Shown one piece after another: positions 1-12,000 of a stretch of 64,000 bases of DNA. Origin of the DNA: Daphnia pulex. Lineage: Eukaryota; Arthropoda; Branchiopoda; Diplostraca; Daphniidae. The stretch spans positions 7,936,001 to 8,000,000 of the forward strand of contig NC_060024.1 in assembly GCF_021134715.1 (NCBI RefSeq), written 5' to 3'. Made by a program: the position numbers and the translations under genes. The notes beneath the pieces are model-generated. The model was not told where the DNA came from and did no database searches. It saw only the letters and a list, made by a program, of their open reading frames with translations. Numbering within the stretch: position 1 is the first letter of the stretch; every line of letters starts with the position of its first letter.

Positions 1-2184
1 CAACAAGTTTCCGGAGATACCTGGAAACGTTTATTACTACTTCAGGTCTGAAATAAAAGAGAAAATGAAACTGAGTTAGCGGTAGCCTATATAGCTTACT
101 TAATCGACTCTGTCAAAAAGAAGATCGCTCACGCACGGCTATTTTCCTTGTTGCTTTTGAAACTGTCCACTTTTTTGTTCACATTTGTAGAACATTTGGA
201 CACTTCAGCATCAACCACAGTGCACAGTGGTTCACGTGAAGCAGCTAAGCATCTTTATTACTAAAAAGTTTATGTTCCCGGCGAATATGGAGAAAAAAAA
301 ACAGCTTAAATAAAGCTCAATAAAAAAACAGAAACTAGCCGAATCAAAGAGGAATATCTATTGAAAGAAAAGAGCAGCTTTTTTTTTAAATAAATGGTGT
401 ATATTCGCCTAGGCGAATGTTGCCAGTTTATTTACCAGAGTAACGAAACTAAACAAAACGTGATAAATAATTCAACTAAGGACAAGAAATAAAAATATAA
501 TACTTTAAAATAAATATATTTTAAAACCAAACGAACCAGCTTGGCTGCGGGATAAAAACAGGGTGGCTCAGATAAAACACTTGCAGCGAAAAAGGTGGAT
601 AAGGTAGAATTTACAACAAGGCTTTGCGAGTGCTCATTTCTCAACTAAGGCTGACTAAGGTGCTATTCTTTCGTCCAGACAGGGCAAAATTGGGACTAAG
701 TTGCCAAGACAGACCGAGGCGGACAGAAGAGCAGCTTGAGTGTAAATGTTTGCAGAAAAAACAAACAGCGTCATTGTTTCACCATCGTGTGATGTGGTAA
801 TAATAATAAATGCACTTGATAGAACTGATAGCAATGTTGTTCACCCTCTCGAGTCGAACGCTATCTGACGCGACCTGACGCAACAAACTGCAATGACGTT
901 TTATCTGGTTTTATCCTTTTCCTTAGAAGGAAAGGCATTTTTCTTATTTTTACAAGTATACGTAGTACGTGCAATACGTGATTAGAATTGATTCAACAAA
1001 AATAATGTGAAAAATTTGGCGTGCCTTAAAAAGAATAAGCTGCGATTTGTAAATGTAATAACGAATTTTCGATGACGTTTGAGTTCAGTAAAAAAGCGAA
1101 TGGACGGATCCTCAGTCGAACCTTGAATTTAGTAGAATTTCGAACGGCTTATAGTTTGACATTTCTGTGACGTTTTTTGCAGCACGTAGCCTACTATTTC
1201 TTCAAGGGGGAAGACTGAAATATTCATGTCCTTGATAGTATATTCCTGTTTTCACTCCATAATCAAGACTTTTTTATTTGGCTTGACATTTACGTGATGG
1301 TTCATAGTCTCAATATAATAAATAGCGGTTGCGACGGTTGAATAAAATAAAGATTGATGCTGAAGTTGCTTAGACTGCATGGACTACTTTTTGCGACTTT
1401 TTGCTTGACTGACAAATTAGTATAAATTTAAAAGATAAGATTTGATTTGTTTGACGACATTTTGTAAAGGAAGCCGGCGTATTTTTAAATATTTATGATA
1501 ATTTATTCTTATTTTTTTATCAACCCTGACGATGACTGATGACAAGATCGATCAGACAAGAAGAATCTAGAAATAAAATTCTTGCTTGGGTTCGAGAATT
1601 CCAGAGCGTAGAGAATTCCAGCTGACAATAATTTCGCTGGACAATCGCCGAATTTTCCGAGCAACGCATTCTATTGGCAACTGAAAATATTTGCGTTCTT
1701 TCGATGGAAGACGAGCGTGGGTTGTGCACATCGGTGATCGGTCCGCTCCGGCTGCCCAGAGTTTAAGCTTGAGCCCAGAGTTGAATAACCGGGAAACGTG
1801 GGTCATCGTTACACGCAGTATACCGGTACGAGCCATTAGACAAAACGAAATTGGCAGACAGGTGATTTTAAGACTCCTCCGTTAACCAGTTAGAAAGAAA
1901 ACCATATAACCCAGCATTTACTATTTACTTTTGGGGAAGTTGTTGCTTGAAGCTAGCAGCTAGCTATATTGACGATAACAGTGTGGTTACTAGCAATTTT
2001 GTTTTTTTACCAAATTGTACCAGTGAATCTGTCTGTACTCTGGGCGGTCCCCACGAATATTTCGTTACGGTTGTATTGCTGTCGTATTGTCGGGCATTTG
2101 CTGGAAGACGCCAAGTGCGACGAGAACGAAAACATCATTTAAAAAACACACACCCTCTATGCCAAGTAAGTGGAGTTCAATAAG
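1..2184. other. Upstream stretch with no recognisable gene
   Basis: AT-rich DNA with only short unsupported open frames. Nothing here gave a recognisable domain, signal peptide or splice pattern on either strand. It could hold the 3' flank of an upstream gene lying outside the window. Confidence 0.5.
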
Positions 2185-2745
2185 GCAATCCAGACAAGCT
2201 GCGGCGTCGGACCCAAGTACAAGTACCCAAGAACAGAACGGAGTCTGTTTATAGTTTCTGGTCTAACAAACAAATTTTCCACGGCAATAACCTATGTATT
2301 ATGGGTGTTGTTGAAATTTATATGCAGCTTCCGATGTGATGGATATATTATTGACTTCTTCCAATGAAACCTTTAAAAAAAGGGGGATCTATTACGATTT
2401 ATTAGATACATAATCGAAAACGATCGAAAATTACTTTTCTAATTTTATTTGTTATGTTCAAAATGAATCAATTATGGCAGTCTGTCAAAGGAGTGTGCCA
2501 GAGAGTTTATTGCAGAGCTAGGCATACACATCATGTATCCAACTAGCGATACACCGGTGATTGAGATGGACATTCCTGTGGTCGGTCACCAAAATAGTTT
2601 TGTGAGTAACTGACAGCTAGCGGTGATTCAGCGATCATGCGCTTAATTAATTGCCACCAATTATATATGCATCTAGTATGAGTGATGGCTGCGGACCATT
2701 TCAATCATCTCTGGGATTTCCTTGCGCAGGCGTTGGTCAACTAGG
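2185..2745 (+). pseudogene. Relic trypsin-like serine protease (fifth cluster member)
   Basis: Decayed relative of the four downstream proteases. Around 2185-2364 one frame reads TSCGVGPK, then IVSGLTNKF in the place of the activation IVGG, then FICSF where intact genes have FICGG; the frame stops before any AAHC. An exon-like piece at 2481-2601 is open, follows AG, ends in GTGAGT, and has the same phase as the matching paralog exon. It reads LSKECAREF then AELGIHIMYP, aligning with the paralogs' LSS..V.LG.H.L.P block. At about 2684-2745 DGCGPFQSS..GFP..GV replaces DSGGPLLVQPSPGSPW..GI, so the catalytic Ser position is Gly, and the nucleotide match continues through GGGAATCGGTAT into the old donor. 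No AAHC or NDIAIL exon was found. Probably non-functional. Confidence 0.65.
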
Positions 2746-2759
2746 GAATCGGTATTTTA

Positions 2760-3906
2760 ATAAAGTCAATAAAAAGAGCGATCCTTTTTTCAGGACAAGC
2801 TTTTATTTTACTATGATTTTTTGACGTATTATTTACAAATATTATGTTGATACTTGTATGATATGATTACTGAAGTCTGATTAATATTATCATAATTCTA
2901 GAAGTGAAAACGAATTTTAAGGTTGGGCCATCGCAAGTCAAACATATCTTTTGAAATGTAGAGTAAGCCATGTGACATTCGATCGGGAATTGGCTCAACA
3001 AAAAACCTACATTTTTAACTGGTTGATGGTTAGAAACAGAAACAATCTATATAGCGTACGCATTTACGTACGAACGCTGTGAATCTGGCAAGCAGTAATT
3101 ATTTTACAAAAATGTATTTCCACCAAGTTCAAAATCATCGGTCATAACTCATAAAGCAGCTATTACGGCGGAAAACTGTCGATGCTTTTCTTGTGGAAGT
3201 GTAACAATTGAAGACATCCGTTGAATTGAAGTTGTACCCGTTAGTATACCGGTACTCGATCGAAAAAATGATAATAATTCCGTGAATGTGTTCAAGACTG
3301 CAAAGTTTATTTAGCAACATAAGAACCGTATCATAACATACACATTTAATTTTAAAAATTACACAAAAACTAACATAAAAAATAATTGCACTACAAAAAA
3401 GAAACCAATCCAGTTAGATAGGTGATTGTAAAGAAACCAGTGGCGCAACATATTAGGCCAGACGGCCAAATAAGAAGTTGCCCCTAAACAAGGCGCGCAC
3501 GGCATTCAAAAGTGGATTTATTTTTTGTGTGAAGGAGGGATGGACTTGAGTTTCACACTACATTTTCATTGCGGTTTTGTCATCCCGTCACGAAAAAAGA
3601 AAAAGAAAAGAAAAAAAAACTTGTTCAACTGAACTTTTCACTGCCGTAACGCCAATCGATCAACAGCCCCGAACAGCCCAAGAAGAGACCGGAGTATAAC
3701 CTAACCTAAACAAACACATCTTAGCCCCTCAGCACTTGCTGCTTCGTCAGTCGTTGGAAAGACCTCTCAGTGTGTGATAGCTCAGTTCCGTTCCAGTTGT
3801 CGGTATCGTTGATTTGACTTCAATCATTCCATGCATAATTGTTACTCTGTTTTTACACAATCTTACAGTAACAGTATTTTTTCAAGAGAAACACTGAAGA
3901 GTGTCC
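2760..3906. other. Intergenic and 5' flank of SP1
   Basis: No coding signal seen. The last 200 bases are the likely promoter and 5' leader of the first intact protease gene. Confidence 0.5.
3747..3771 (+). promoter_or_regulatory. Candidate arthropod initiator pair (TCAGT)
   Basis: Two TCAGT pentamers, matching the arthropod initiator consensus, lie at 3747 and 3767, about 140-160 bases before the SP1 start codon. No convincing TATA box was seen at the usual distance. The motif is short and can occur by chance. Confidence 0.25.
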
Positions 3907-6155
3907 ATGATTCTAGTCAGACCGTTAGTTGTCGCCTTTTTAGCGGCCGCCCTTCTATTGGGATCCGAATCGGTCAACGGGCGTATCTATCAAACGGATG
4001 ATGCCATTATTGTCGAAGGTAAAACGAGTTGACTTTTCATTTAAATGTACTAGGACAATTTTTTTTTTTTTTTTCAAACACAAACAAGAAAAACAAATGC
4101 GTCTGCCAAATCTGATGACTTTTAGGAAAACCATAATACGGGAGAGAACGAAAGAAAAGAGGGACGAGAGACAGTGAATAGCCTTAAGGACGATTCCACC
4201 ATGGGTCAATGACCGTTTCAAAAGACGAACAGTGCGAGAAAAAGGAAGAATGAAAGACAAAATAAACAACAGGAACGTGAAAAAGATTTCACTTCTATTC
4301 CGCCAGGGCTGTCAGTTTTTTATTTTTTCCTCGTATGTCGTAACGACAAACGGGAACAGGCCAGCCTTAATCGACAAATACTCCATATTTGGTCTGCACA
4401 CACTTATTTCGTCCTTTGAAATGAGGCTAGGTTAGGTTCTGAATTTTCGTTCGACATATTAGATTTTATTTGCTATTATATTGTGTACTGCATTAGGTAA
4501 CATAACTTTGGAGTAACGTGTGTTGTGACTCGATTACAGCCGAAGACCACGACCGGGACAAAAACAGTGGAGAATTAAAAATCCCATTTTGGTTCGAGAG
4601 TAACTACTTTAAAACCAACGGTAGCAGCAGCAGCAATGATGTTGAACAGACAACCCAGACAACCCAGACAACCAGTTTGACAAACAGCTCTTTGGGGATG
4701 GTCGATCTATTTGATTCCAATGTTACGACAACTACAACCAGCACCACCCCAACCACCACGACAACAGTTACGACAACAACGACAACAACAACAACAACAA
4801 TGCCTTTCGTTGAGGAAGAGCCCGTCTTTCCGGAATCCAGCTGCGGAGTTGGACCTGCTAAAACGTTAACTATGGAAGAGCAGCGTATCGTTGGAGGGAC
4901 CGAGGCCGTTAAGAATTCTTGGCCCGGAATTGTGAGTTTCTTGACCTATCCAACCTATATGCTGTACCAACCTATCAAAAATCAGCAAAGAGTATGTTTA
5001 TTTCATTTATTTTAATTACCTATTTTTGTTGATTGTTTAGGTAGCCCTGAAAAAGAACGGGACATTTATTTGCGGAGGGTCTTTGATTGCCCGGAACAAA
5101 ATCCTGACAGCGGCTCACTGTGTGGTTGCGTAAGTAATAAATATTTAAAAGTCGGTTACAAATATTGAGGGAAAATTCACTGATTGACTGATTGAATAAT
5201 AATGAATTTCTGTGCAGAATCCCGCAAAGGGAAGTTAAACTTTTGACCGTCGAGCTGGGAATTCACTCTCTACTTCCATCGAAGAAAGCCGGCGTAATAA
5301 CGAAAAAGGTTCGTCGAATGACACGCCACAGGAGATTTAATCCGAGAACGTTTGTGAGTAATTACTGTAAATTACAATAATTGTAGCCTACTAGTTATAA
5401 TTATATAACTTAAAATCCACTTTATTGAAAGTTTAACTTATTATATTTGTACTTAATCTCTGAGGTTTTCTAGTTCAACGACATAGCCATTCTGACGTTG
5501 GAATCGAACGTGGATTACAAGTCGACCATTTCACCCGTTTGCTTGCCTTCGGCAAATTCCAATGCTGAACAGTATGCTGACAAAGATGCTACCATTATTG
5601 GATGGGGGACGTTAATTGAAGGTGAAAATCTCAAATTGAAAGTTTTGGAACATTTTTTAGAGATTTTCCACGTTTGCTTTTCTGTGTTCTAGGGGGATTT
5701 CAATCGGCAGTCTTGCAACAAGTGACGGTTCAGTTGATGACCAACGCCAAATGTCAATCGTTTTATGCTGGAAAAGACAAAATCTTCGACCACATGATGT
5801 GTGCCGCTGCTCCCGGCAAAGATTCATGTCAGGTAAGGAAAATTGACGCTTGAACTGTTCGTTGCGTGATAACACATTTTCCAAAACTAATACATTTAAG
5901 CTTCACGCATAATTTGTAGGGTGACAGCGGTGGCCCCTTACTCGTCCAACCTTCGCCCGGATCTCCTTGGATCCAAGCCGGCATCGTCAGTTGGGGAATC
6001 GGTATATTAACCTACAAGTATAATCATAAATAATAGGGAAAAAAGTTCACTATTGGCTTTTATACATTGCAGGATGCGCCAGACCAGAATATCCTGGCGT
6101 CTTTATCAGAGTGGCGTCCTTCTTGAACTGGATCCGAAGGAACACGCGCTCGTGA
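3907..6155 (+). CDS. SP1: secreted trypsin-like serine protease without clip domain
   Basis: Eight exons: 3907-4018, 4540-4931, 5041-5129, 5218-5353, 5474-5621, 5693-5832, 5920-6001, 6073-6155; 393 aa. Residues 1-25 are a signal peptide, followed by RIYQTDDAIIVE, shared by all cluster members. Residues 37-150 are an acidic, Ser/Thr-rich linker ending in a (Thr)n tract and SSCGVGP, whose Cys should tether the light chain to the catalytic domain. Cleavage after Arg153 in QRIVGG would activate it. Triad: His194 (TAAHC), Asp246 (FNDIAIL), Ser342 (GDSGGP). The KDSCQGDSGG and SWGIGCARPEYPG segments give Asp189-, Gly216- and Gly226-type positions, so trypsin-like cleavage after Arg/Lys is expected. 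Unlike its three neighbours it has no clip domain. A possible poly(A) signal AATAAA lies at 6345. Substrate unknown; secretion and zymogen activation are inferred from the family. Confidence 0.9.
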
Positions 6156-9055
6156 ATCTTCCACAACAACGCTTGTTTATTCACACAAAAAGGATCCCTT
6201 ATTTGCATAGAAACATGATTGTGATTGAAACGTTTCTTTTTCTGGTTACATATTCATATTCATAGCAACGATAAAAAAATATCGGCGCATGAAATGGCGG
6301 AACCGTTATTTATTTATTTAATATTATTATGAAAGCATTAAATTAATAAAAATATAAATTGTGAGTAGCATATATTCGATTTCAGTAATATTGGATTATT
6401 ATTTTTTCCTAAATGAGAATTCTCTAGAAACTCGCAGCAATGAGATTAGAACCTTTAACAGAACCAGATTGAAATCCAGCCGTATACTACAATGATCTTT
6501 CCTTTACCTCGTCACGAAAAAGGAATCACGCAACAGTAGATACAGTATATAAACTAAATTCGCGCTTATTGAATCTGTTTTTTAACTTTCACGCCAATAG
6601 CACGACTCGTTGAATGTGAAAAGTCGACGATGACTGATAAACGATGAAGGTTTCAGCAGAAATCTCATCTTAATAACTGGGCGTTCAGTTAAAAATGATA
6701 GAGTTACTAAGGGATGAGAACAACGGTATGTCGTTGTACGTGAGAGAACGTAAATACTCCTTTTCTTCTCATCATGACGACAACCTAAACTAGCAGGCTT
6801 TAGTTTTATTGTTACCATCATAAATGTTTATTCGAGTTCAAACCACTCATTGAGGTGCTGTAAAGAGATCGTTCCCATTTGGCAATTTCGTCATACCTGA
6901 CTTTTTCCAATTGGAGTGCGGAAACTCTACCTCTGTTTTGTCGAATTGACATTGCTTGTACAAAGGTTAAAACAGAAAATGATATCGAGTAGGTACTCTT
7001 CTTGCAATTAGACAAAAATTGGACAATTAAATTAAAAATTTTACGTAATTATAAACCGCATCTCCTTCCTGTATTTCCGGACGAAGGAAGTCGAGGAAGT
7101 AAGACTCAAATATGCCGATGATATTACTAATTATTTTACAAAGAATAAATTTTTACTGTTTTTTTTTTTGTTGTTGAATAAATAGTAATTATAATGTGTG
7201 TAGGTACAACTAATAGGTCGGCAGTAATTGTTATAAATGCTTACGTGTATTGTTTGCGGGAATAAAGGTTTGGTTGCAACAATATCAAAAATTAATGACA
7301 ATAAGGATCAAGAATGTCATTCGGTCGTTAAACCTAATGGAGAAAATGGAGACTGTAGGTAAGAACCAAGCGAGACATCCAGACATTTTTTTTTAAATGC
7401 TGCTTATATTCTTGGTCCTTGACGCAATTAGTATCGACGTTGGCTACTAAGCTGAACGACAAAGTGATAATAAAAAAAAGAAGAAAAAACTCATTAATTA
7501 CTCGTTATAAAACTCTTTAGTAATTTGATTGTGGGGTGATAACTTTTAATTTGTCATGTTCGACTGATCATCTCTTATGTTCAACCGATCGTATTTGTTG
7601 AGGAGGAGATAGAGGTGGCCGGTAGGCTATTTACCTAGCAACTTTTATACTTTTTATATGTGAAGAATGGCATTGACCGGTCTCGTTCGAGCTTATATGT
7701 AAGAGACATTTCGCATTTACTTCCTTCTACAAGTTCTATGTATTCTTTCCACAGAACTTATCAAGCAGGTGTTGATTCGTGAGAAACAATACTTTTTTTT
7801 TCTAAATTCTTGCGGGAACACACACGAGTTAGGAAATTCATCTTGCGATAAATTTACCATAGCGGTAAAAATCTAGAAAATCGTATGCATTGTTTCTTTT
7901 AGATTTTTAAATAATAAGATCACATCATTTATCGGAAATGATCACGCAATCGAACACTCGGTTCAATAGAGCCCACTTAATAAATGTGCAGCTGAAACTA
8001 TATGAAGTGAATTATAGAAAAAAATATAAAGCCATCTTTGGGAACTACTAGATTGTTTTCTAGTCTACATTTTCGTACCTTTGACGACGTCTTGAAATCT
8101 TTACAAAATATATGACATGAATTATGTCATTTTATTCGGTATCGGTGTTCCCTGTTTCATTTCGAAATTCGAACAGATAAAAGACAAGTGCTATGTATAA
8201 AATTAGTGCAACTCCAAGGTGTGAACAGGAGAGAGATAAAATGTTGTACCAGTACTTTTTTTGGTTGTGATCACCAATTTTTCTAGGAATAAGGTACATT
8301 ACAAGCCCCAGAAATATAGCATCAACTTTAATTTATCGTCTTATACGCATGAAGTTCTGCACATAATATTATAGTGTACTCGATAAGCGGAATTTGTTGT
8401 TCGCCTATCGATAACTTACTTGTGTAAGAATTCCCCGCAACGTTACCGGTGGTTTTGCTTCAAACCATATAGGCTTATATAGGCTACTACGATTATGAGA
8501 TAGACTTATACTGTCAGGCTGTAAGTTAATTCCAATATCCAAATAAAAATACAAATAATTCAGGCTTGATCGCCTAAGTTGAGAATTTTTGGAAAAGGCA
8601 GTGTTGCTATTAAATTTTGGTACCCCTGTCAATATAAGCGGAACAAGACATGGGATGGGAACTGGATTCGGGAATCTCTTTGGGAGGGGGGGGGGAGGTG
8701 TCGGAAAAAAACCGAGTAATCGAATAGTCACAGGTGGCGCCAAACTCAAACTGTTGGTTGACGAAGGAAGTAAATTCGTACCAATAAAAAAAGGGGGATA
8801 AAGAGAAGACACCGGGTAGCCGGACACAGAAGCTGGACGCATTTGGTTCGATCCGGAAGCACTGTTCTGCAATATTCCTCTTCGTTACTTTTTTAAAATC
8901 GTATTGCGAAGTTTTGTTGCATTCCAAATTTTCACTTGCTTTTTTAAATTACAAGTTAAACCAAATCCTTGGTGAACAGCGAACAGAGAAGCGCAACTCA
9001 ATCGGTGAATGAAGGTGGATTCGGAACACCTGAAAAAAATTAATTAATTAGCAAC
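6156..9055. other. Intergenic between SP1 and SP2
   Basis: 2.9 kb of AT-rich sequence with no recognised domain on either strand. A small open frame at 8589-8801 and an overlapping antisense frame cross a G-rich run near 8685; neither has family support. Confidence 0.5.
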
Positions 9056-12000
9056 ATGATTAATAACCGCTTCACTTTCCTACTGCTGCTGGTTATCACC
9101 TGTTGCAGTAGACCAGTCTCTTGCCGCATCTATCAAACAATTGACGCCATCATCGTTGAAGGTATTGTTACATCAGTTTTCTTATGACACTCACCTCCAA
9201 ATTTTTTTATTGATATATTACATTGCTTTTTCATTACTGCATACCATCACTCCGGTGTGCCCTTAATTTTAAATTGCAAACCAGAAACACATGTTTTGGT
9301 CAATCATTTGTGACCTAAGGTATCGGATTCGGGACAATAAGATCTTTCGAAAATCGAAAGATAGCGGATTTTGATCACTTGTCTTGTTCAAAAGCCAAAT
9401 TTCTTTAAACTCTGACATAGATAAGCAAATATTTGTTATTCATTTTAAAGAAAGTTGTAGACACAATGCGATTCCAGTTTCCGATTTAGTTTTTAGTTGA
9501 ATTGCGCTGTGAATTAGGACAACTTGGGTGCGTTACAGCAATCACAAGGAAGGGTTTTTCTCATGATTCCGAACCGTTCCGAACGGACATTTGAGTTTTC
9601 CTTATTAGTTTTCGTTTCATGACAACTCAGTGTTTTGTAAATAATGAAGAAAATCATGCAGCAGCGTGTGAATAAACGAGAGAAATACCGACAATTGCAG
9701 GTCTTGGGCGGGACATGGAACGGATTTTTTTTTTTTTTTTTTTTTAATTTTTTTTTTTCTATGGGAGTTAGCGAGTTCGCAAGCCAGTTGCACAACTGTA
9801 AAACAGATGGGGCTAGCCTCTAGCAACAAGTGACCCAAAAAGTAATAAATTGTCGTGGTGATGTGAATGATCCAGATCACAGCTACTTATGCAAGCATCA
9901 TTCACATAAGGGTTAAGGTTATTTATCATAAGCAACTATAAAAGCACAACAAAATCAATGTTTGCTCTTATTCGAAATAATTTTTGTATTTATTTTTAAA
10001 CTCCCTTTGAGCAATTCCCTATTTTAGGCATGCCAGGATCACAGAAGAAATGCTACGTAAGGGAACTTTGGAATTAGAGTTTGTTTAAAAACGTGATATG
10101 TGTTAAGTGATCAGCAATAGGAATTATTAATTAGCCAAAGCGTTCAGCTTTTACGACGATTGGTTCGCCAACACGTCGATACTTTAGCTAACTGCTAACT
10201 TGAACTATACTGAGTGCCTTGATATACCGAAACTGCAACCAAGCAAGAGCTTCGGATAATCACTTTTCGATTCTTAATTAATAGTTGAGTATGTTGCAGG
10301 GTTTATTTGGTGGTTGAAAATACGCGGAATTTCTGGGATCCAGTTCTATAAATTTTGTCCTTCCCGGTTAGCTAACTCAGGAGTCAGAATACTCAGTTCA
10401 TTCGGCCGTGAGAGCGTTAAATGTAGTTATGGCCAACACCTTAACCTTGGCAATGAACGTTCATTTCGTTTCGGTTCTGCTGGTATCCATGAAGCATCAC
10501 AGACGCCGACTGTAGAAAAAAAAAGACATTTCCTTGTCATTCCACCTTTTCCCTATTTTCTGTAAGTAAAAAAAAAAACAAACAAAAAAAACAAACAAAA
10601 ACAACTCTTATTCTTGTTGTCATCCCACGTTCATCTCCATTTGTTACAAGATTGACAGCATATCTCCCGTAACGAGTATTTTCATCTAGAAAAATAGCCT
10701 ATGTTAAATACGGAACAGGAAAATCTCCAACAGAAATTCCTTTTGCGACTAATAAAACCAGCAGTTTGAACAAAACTTTAGTTAGTTTAGCTAGAATTTC
10801 GTTTTATTGTTGGAATTTGACAAGGGGTAACAATGTATGTACATACCGGTACTTGATTTTATATCAGCGTTGCCATGAAAACAGACTACGCGATTTTGTA
10901 TCTCAGTCCTATTGGTGCTATGGCGGCTATCTTAATATATTCCACTACTCAAAAGTTAATAAAAATTCTGTTTTAATTATGCTTTGGTAGCGGACGAAAT
11001 CGTCAACCGAACTGTGCGATCGGCAGTCTACGACAGCAGCGAAGTCGATTTGTCAGTTGACTTTAGTTACCCTACATCCGACCAGCTGGCTTTACCCAGT
11101 CGGACGTCTTTGCTATCAGAACGAGCCTGCAGAACTGTGGATGGGAACTTGGGTACTTGTGGCTCCATTCGGGATTGCTATCCTAGCATCAGGCTGCCAG
11201 AGTCGAAAAACGCCGAGAAATGGATCATCGACTCAAGTGGCAGTTGCAATTACGCCAAATCAAATGGCAAAGAGGTAGAAACTAGTTGGGAATCTCTCAT
11301 GTATAATGGAAATAAAAATATCTCAAGAAAACACTAGAAATTCGTTAATTCAAATTTAATCTTTAATCTTAACTTGGGCATGCGAATGCCTAGTTTGTTG
11401 GGCTGTGTTGCTCAAGGCAGACTCTCAGGGCCAACACCACGACAACAAACACCACGACCAGCACCACCACGACTAACACCACCACGACTAACACCACGAT
11501 AAATATTCCAGTCATTCCTGTGGTAGACATTGATCCTGCAACTGGTCTCCCCGTTTCATCATTTCCTTGGTGGCAATTTTTTCCGTAAGTCTTGCCAATT
11601 TAAAAACAAGATTTTATATTACTATAAATTATATTAACATCTAGATATAATCCACTTACCACGACCACAACACCGCGGCCTACGGTATGTATATTGTATA
11701 CCGACATTATTTACTATCTAGTACCTATTATTATTTTTCAGTATAAATCAAAGGAAGCATTTTCCCGTTTGCCCGTATTCACGCTTTAACATTCGTTTTT
11801 TTACAGACAACGACGACCACTACTACGACACCAAAACCTACGACAACAACCGATATTTCGACACTTTGCGGTAACGATGGAATTCCCACTGTTCCCATCG
11901 ATCCCCTTACGGGCCAACCGGACCCTAATTTCCCTTGGTGGCTGTGCTTTCCTTACTGGCTGGTAAATATTAAATAGTTATGTTCCCTTTCCGGGGAGTT

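Noticed and set aside
1691..1885. 64-codon + strand frame upstream of the relic protease
   Set aside because: Checked as a possible clip or signal exon of the relic; no cysteine pattern and no signal peptide.
8405..8927. Overlapping open frames on both strands around a G10-like run
   Set aside because: Pro- and Gly-rich text comes from the homopolymer; no start context, splice signals or family match.
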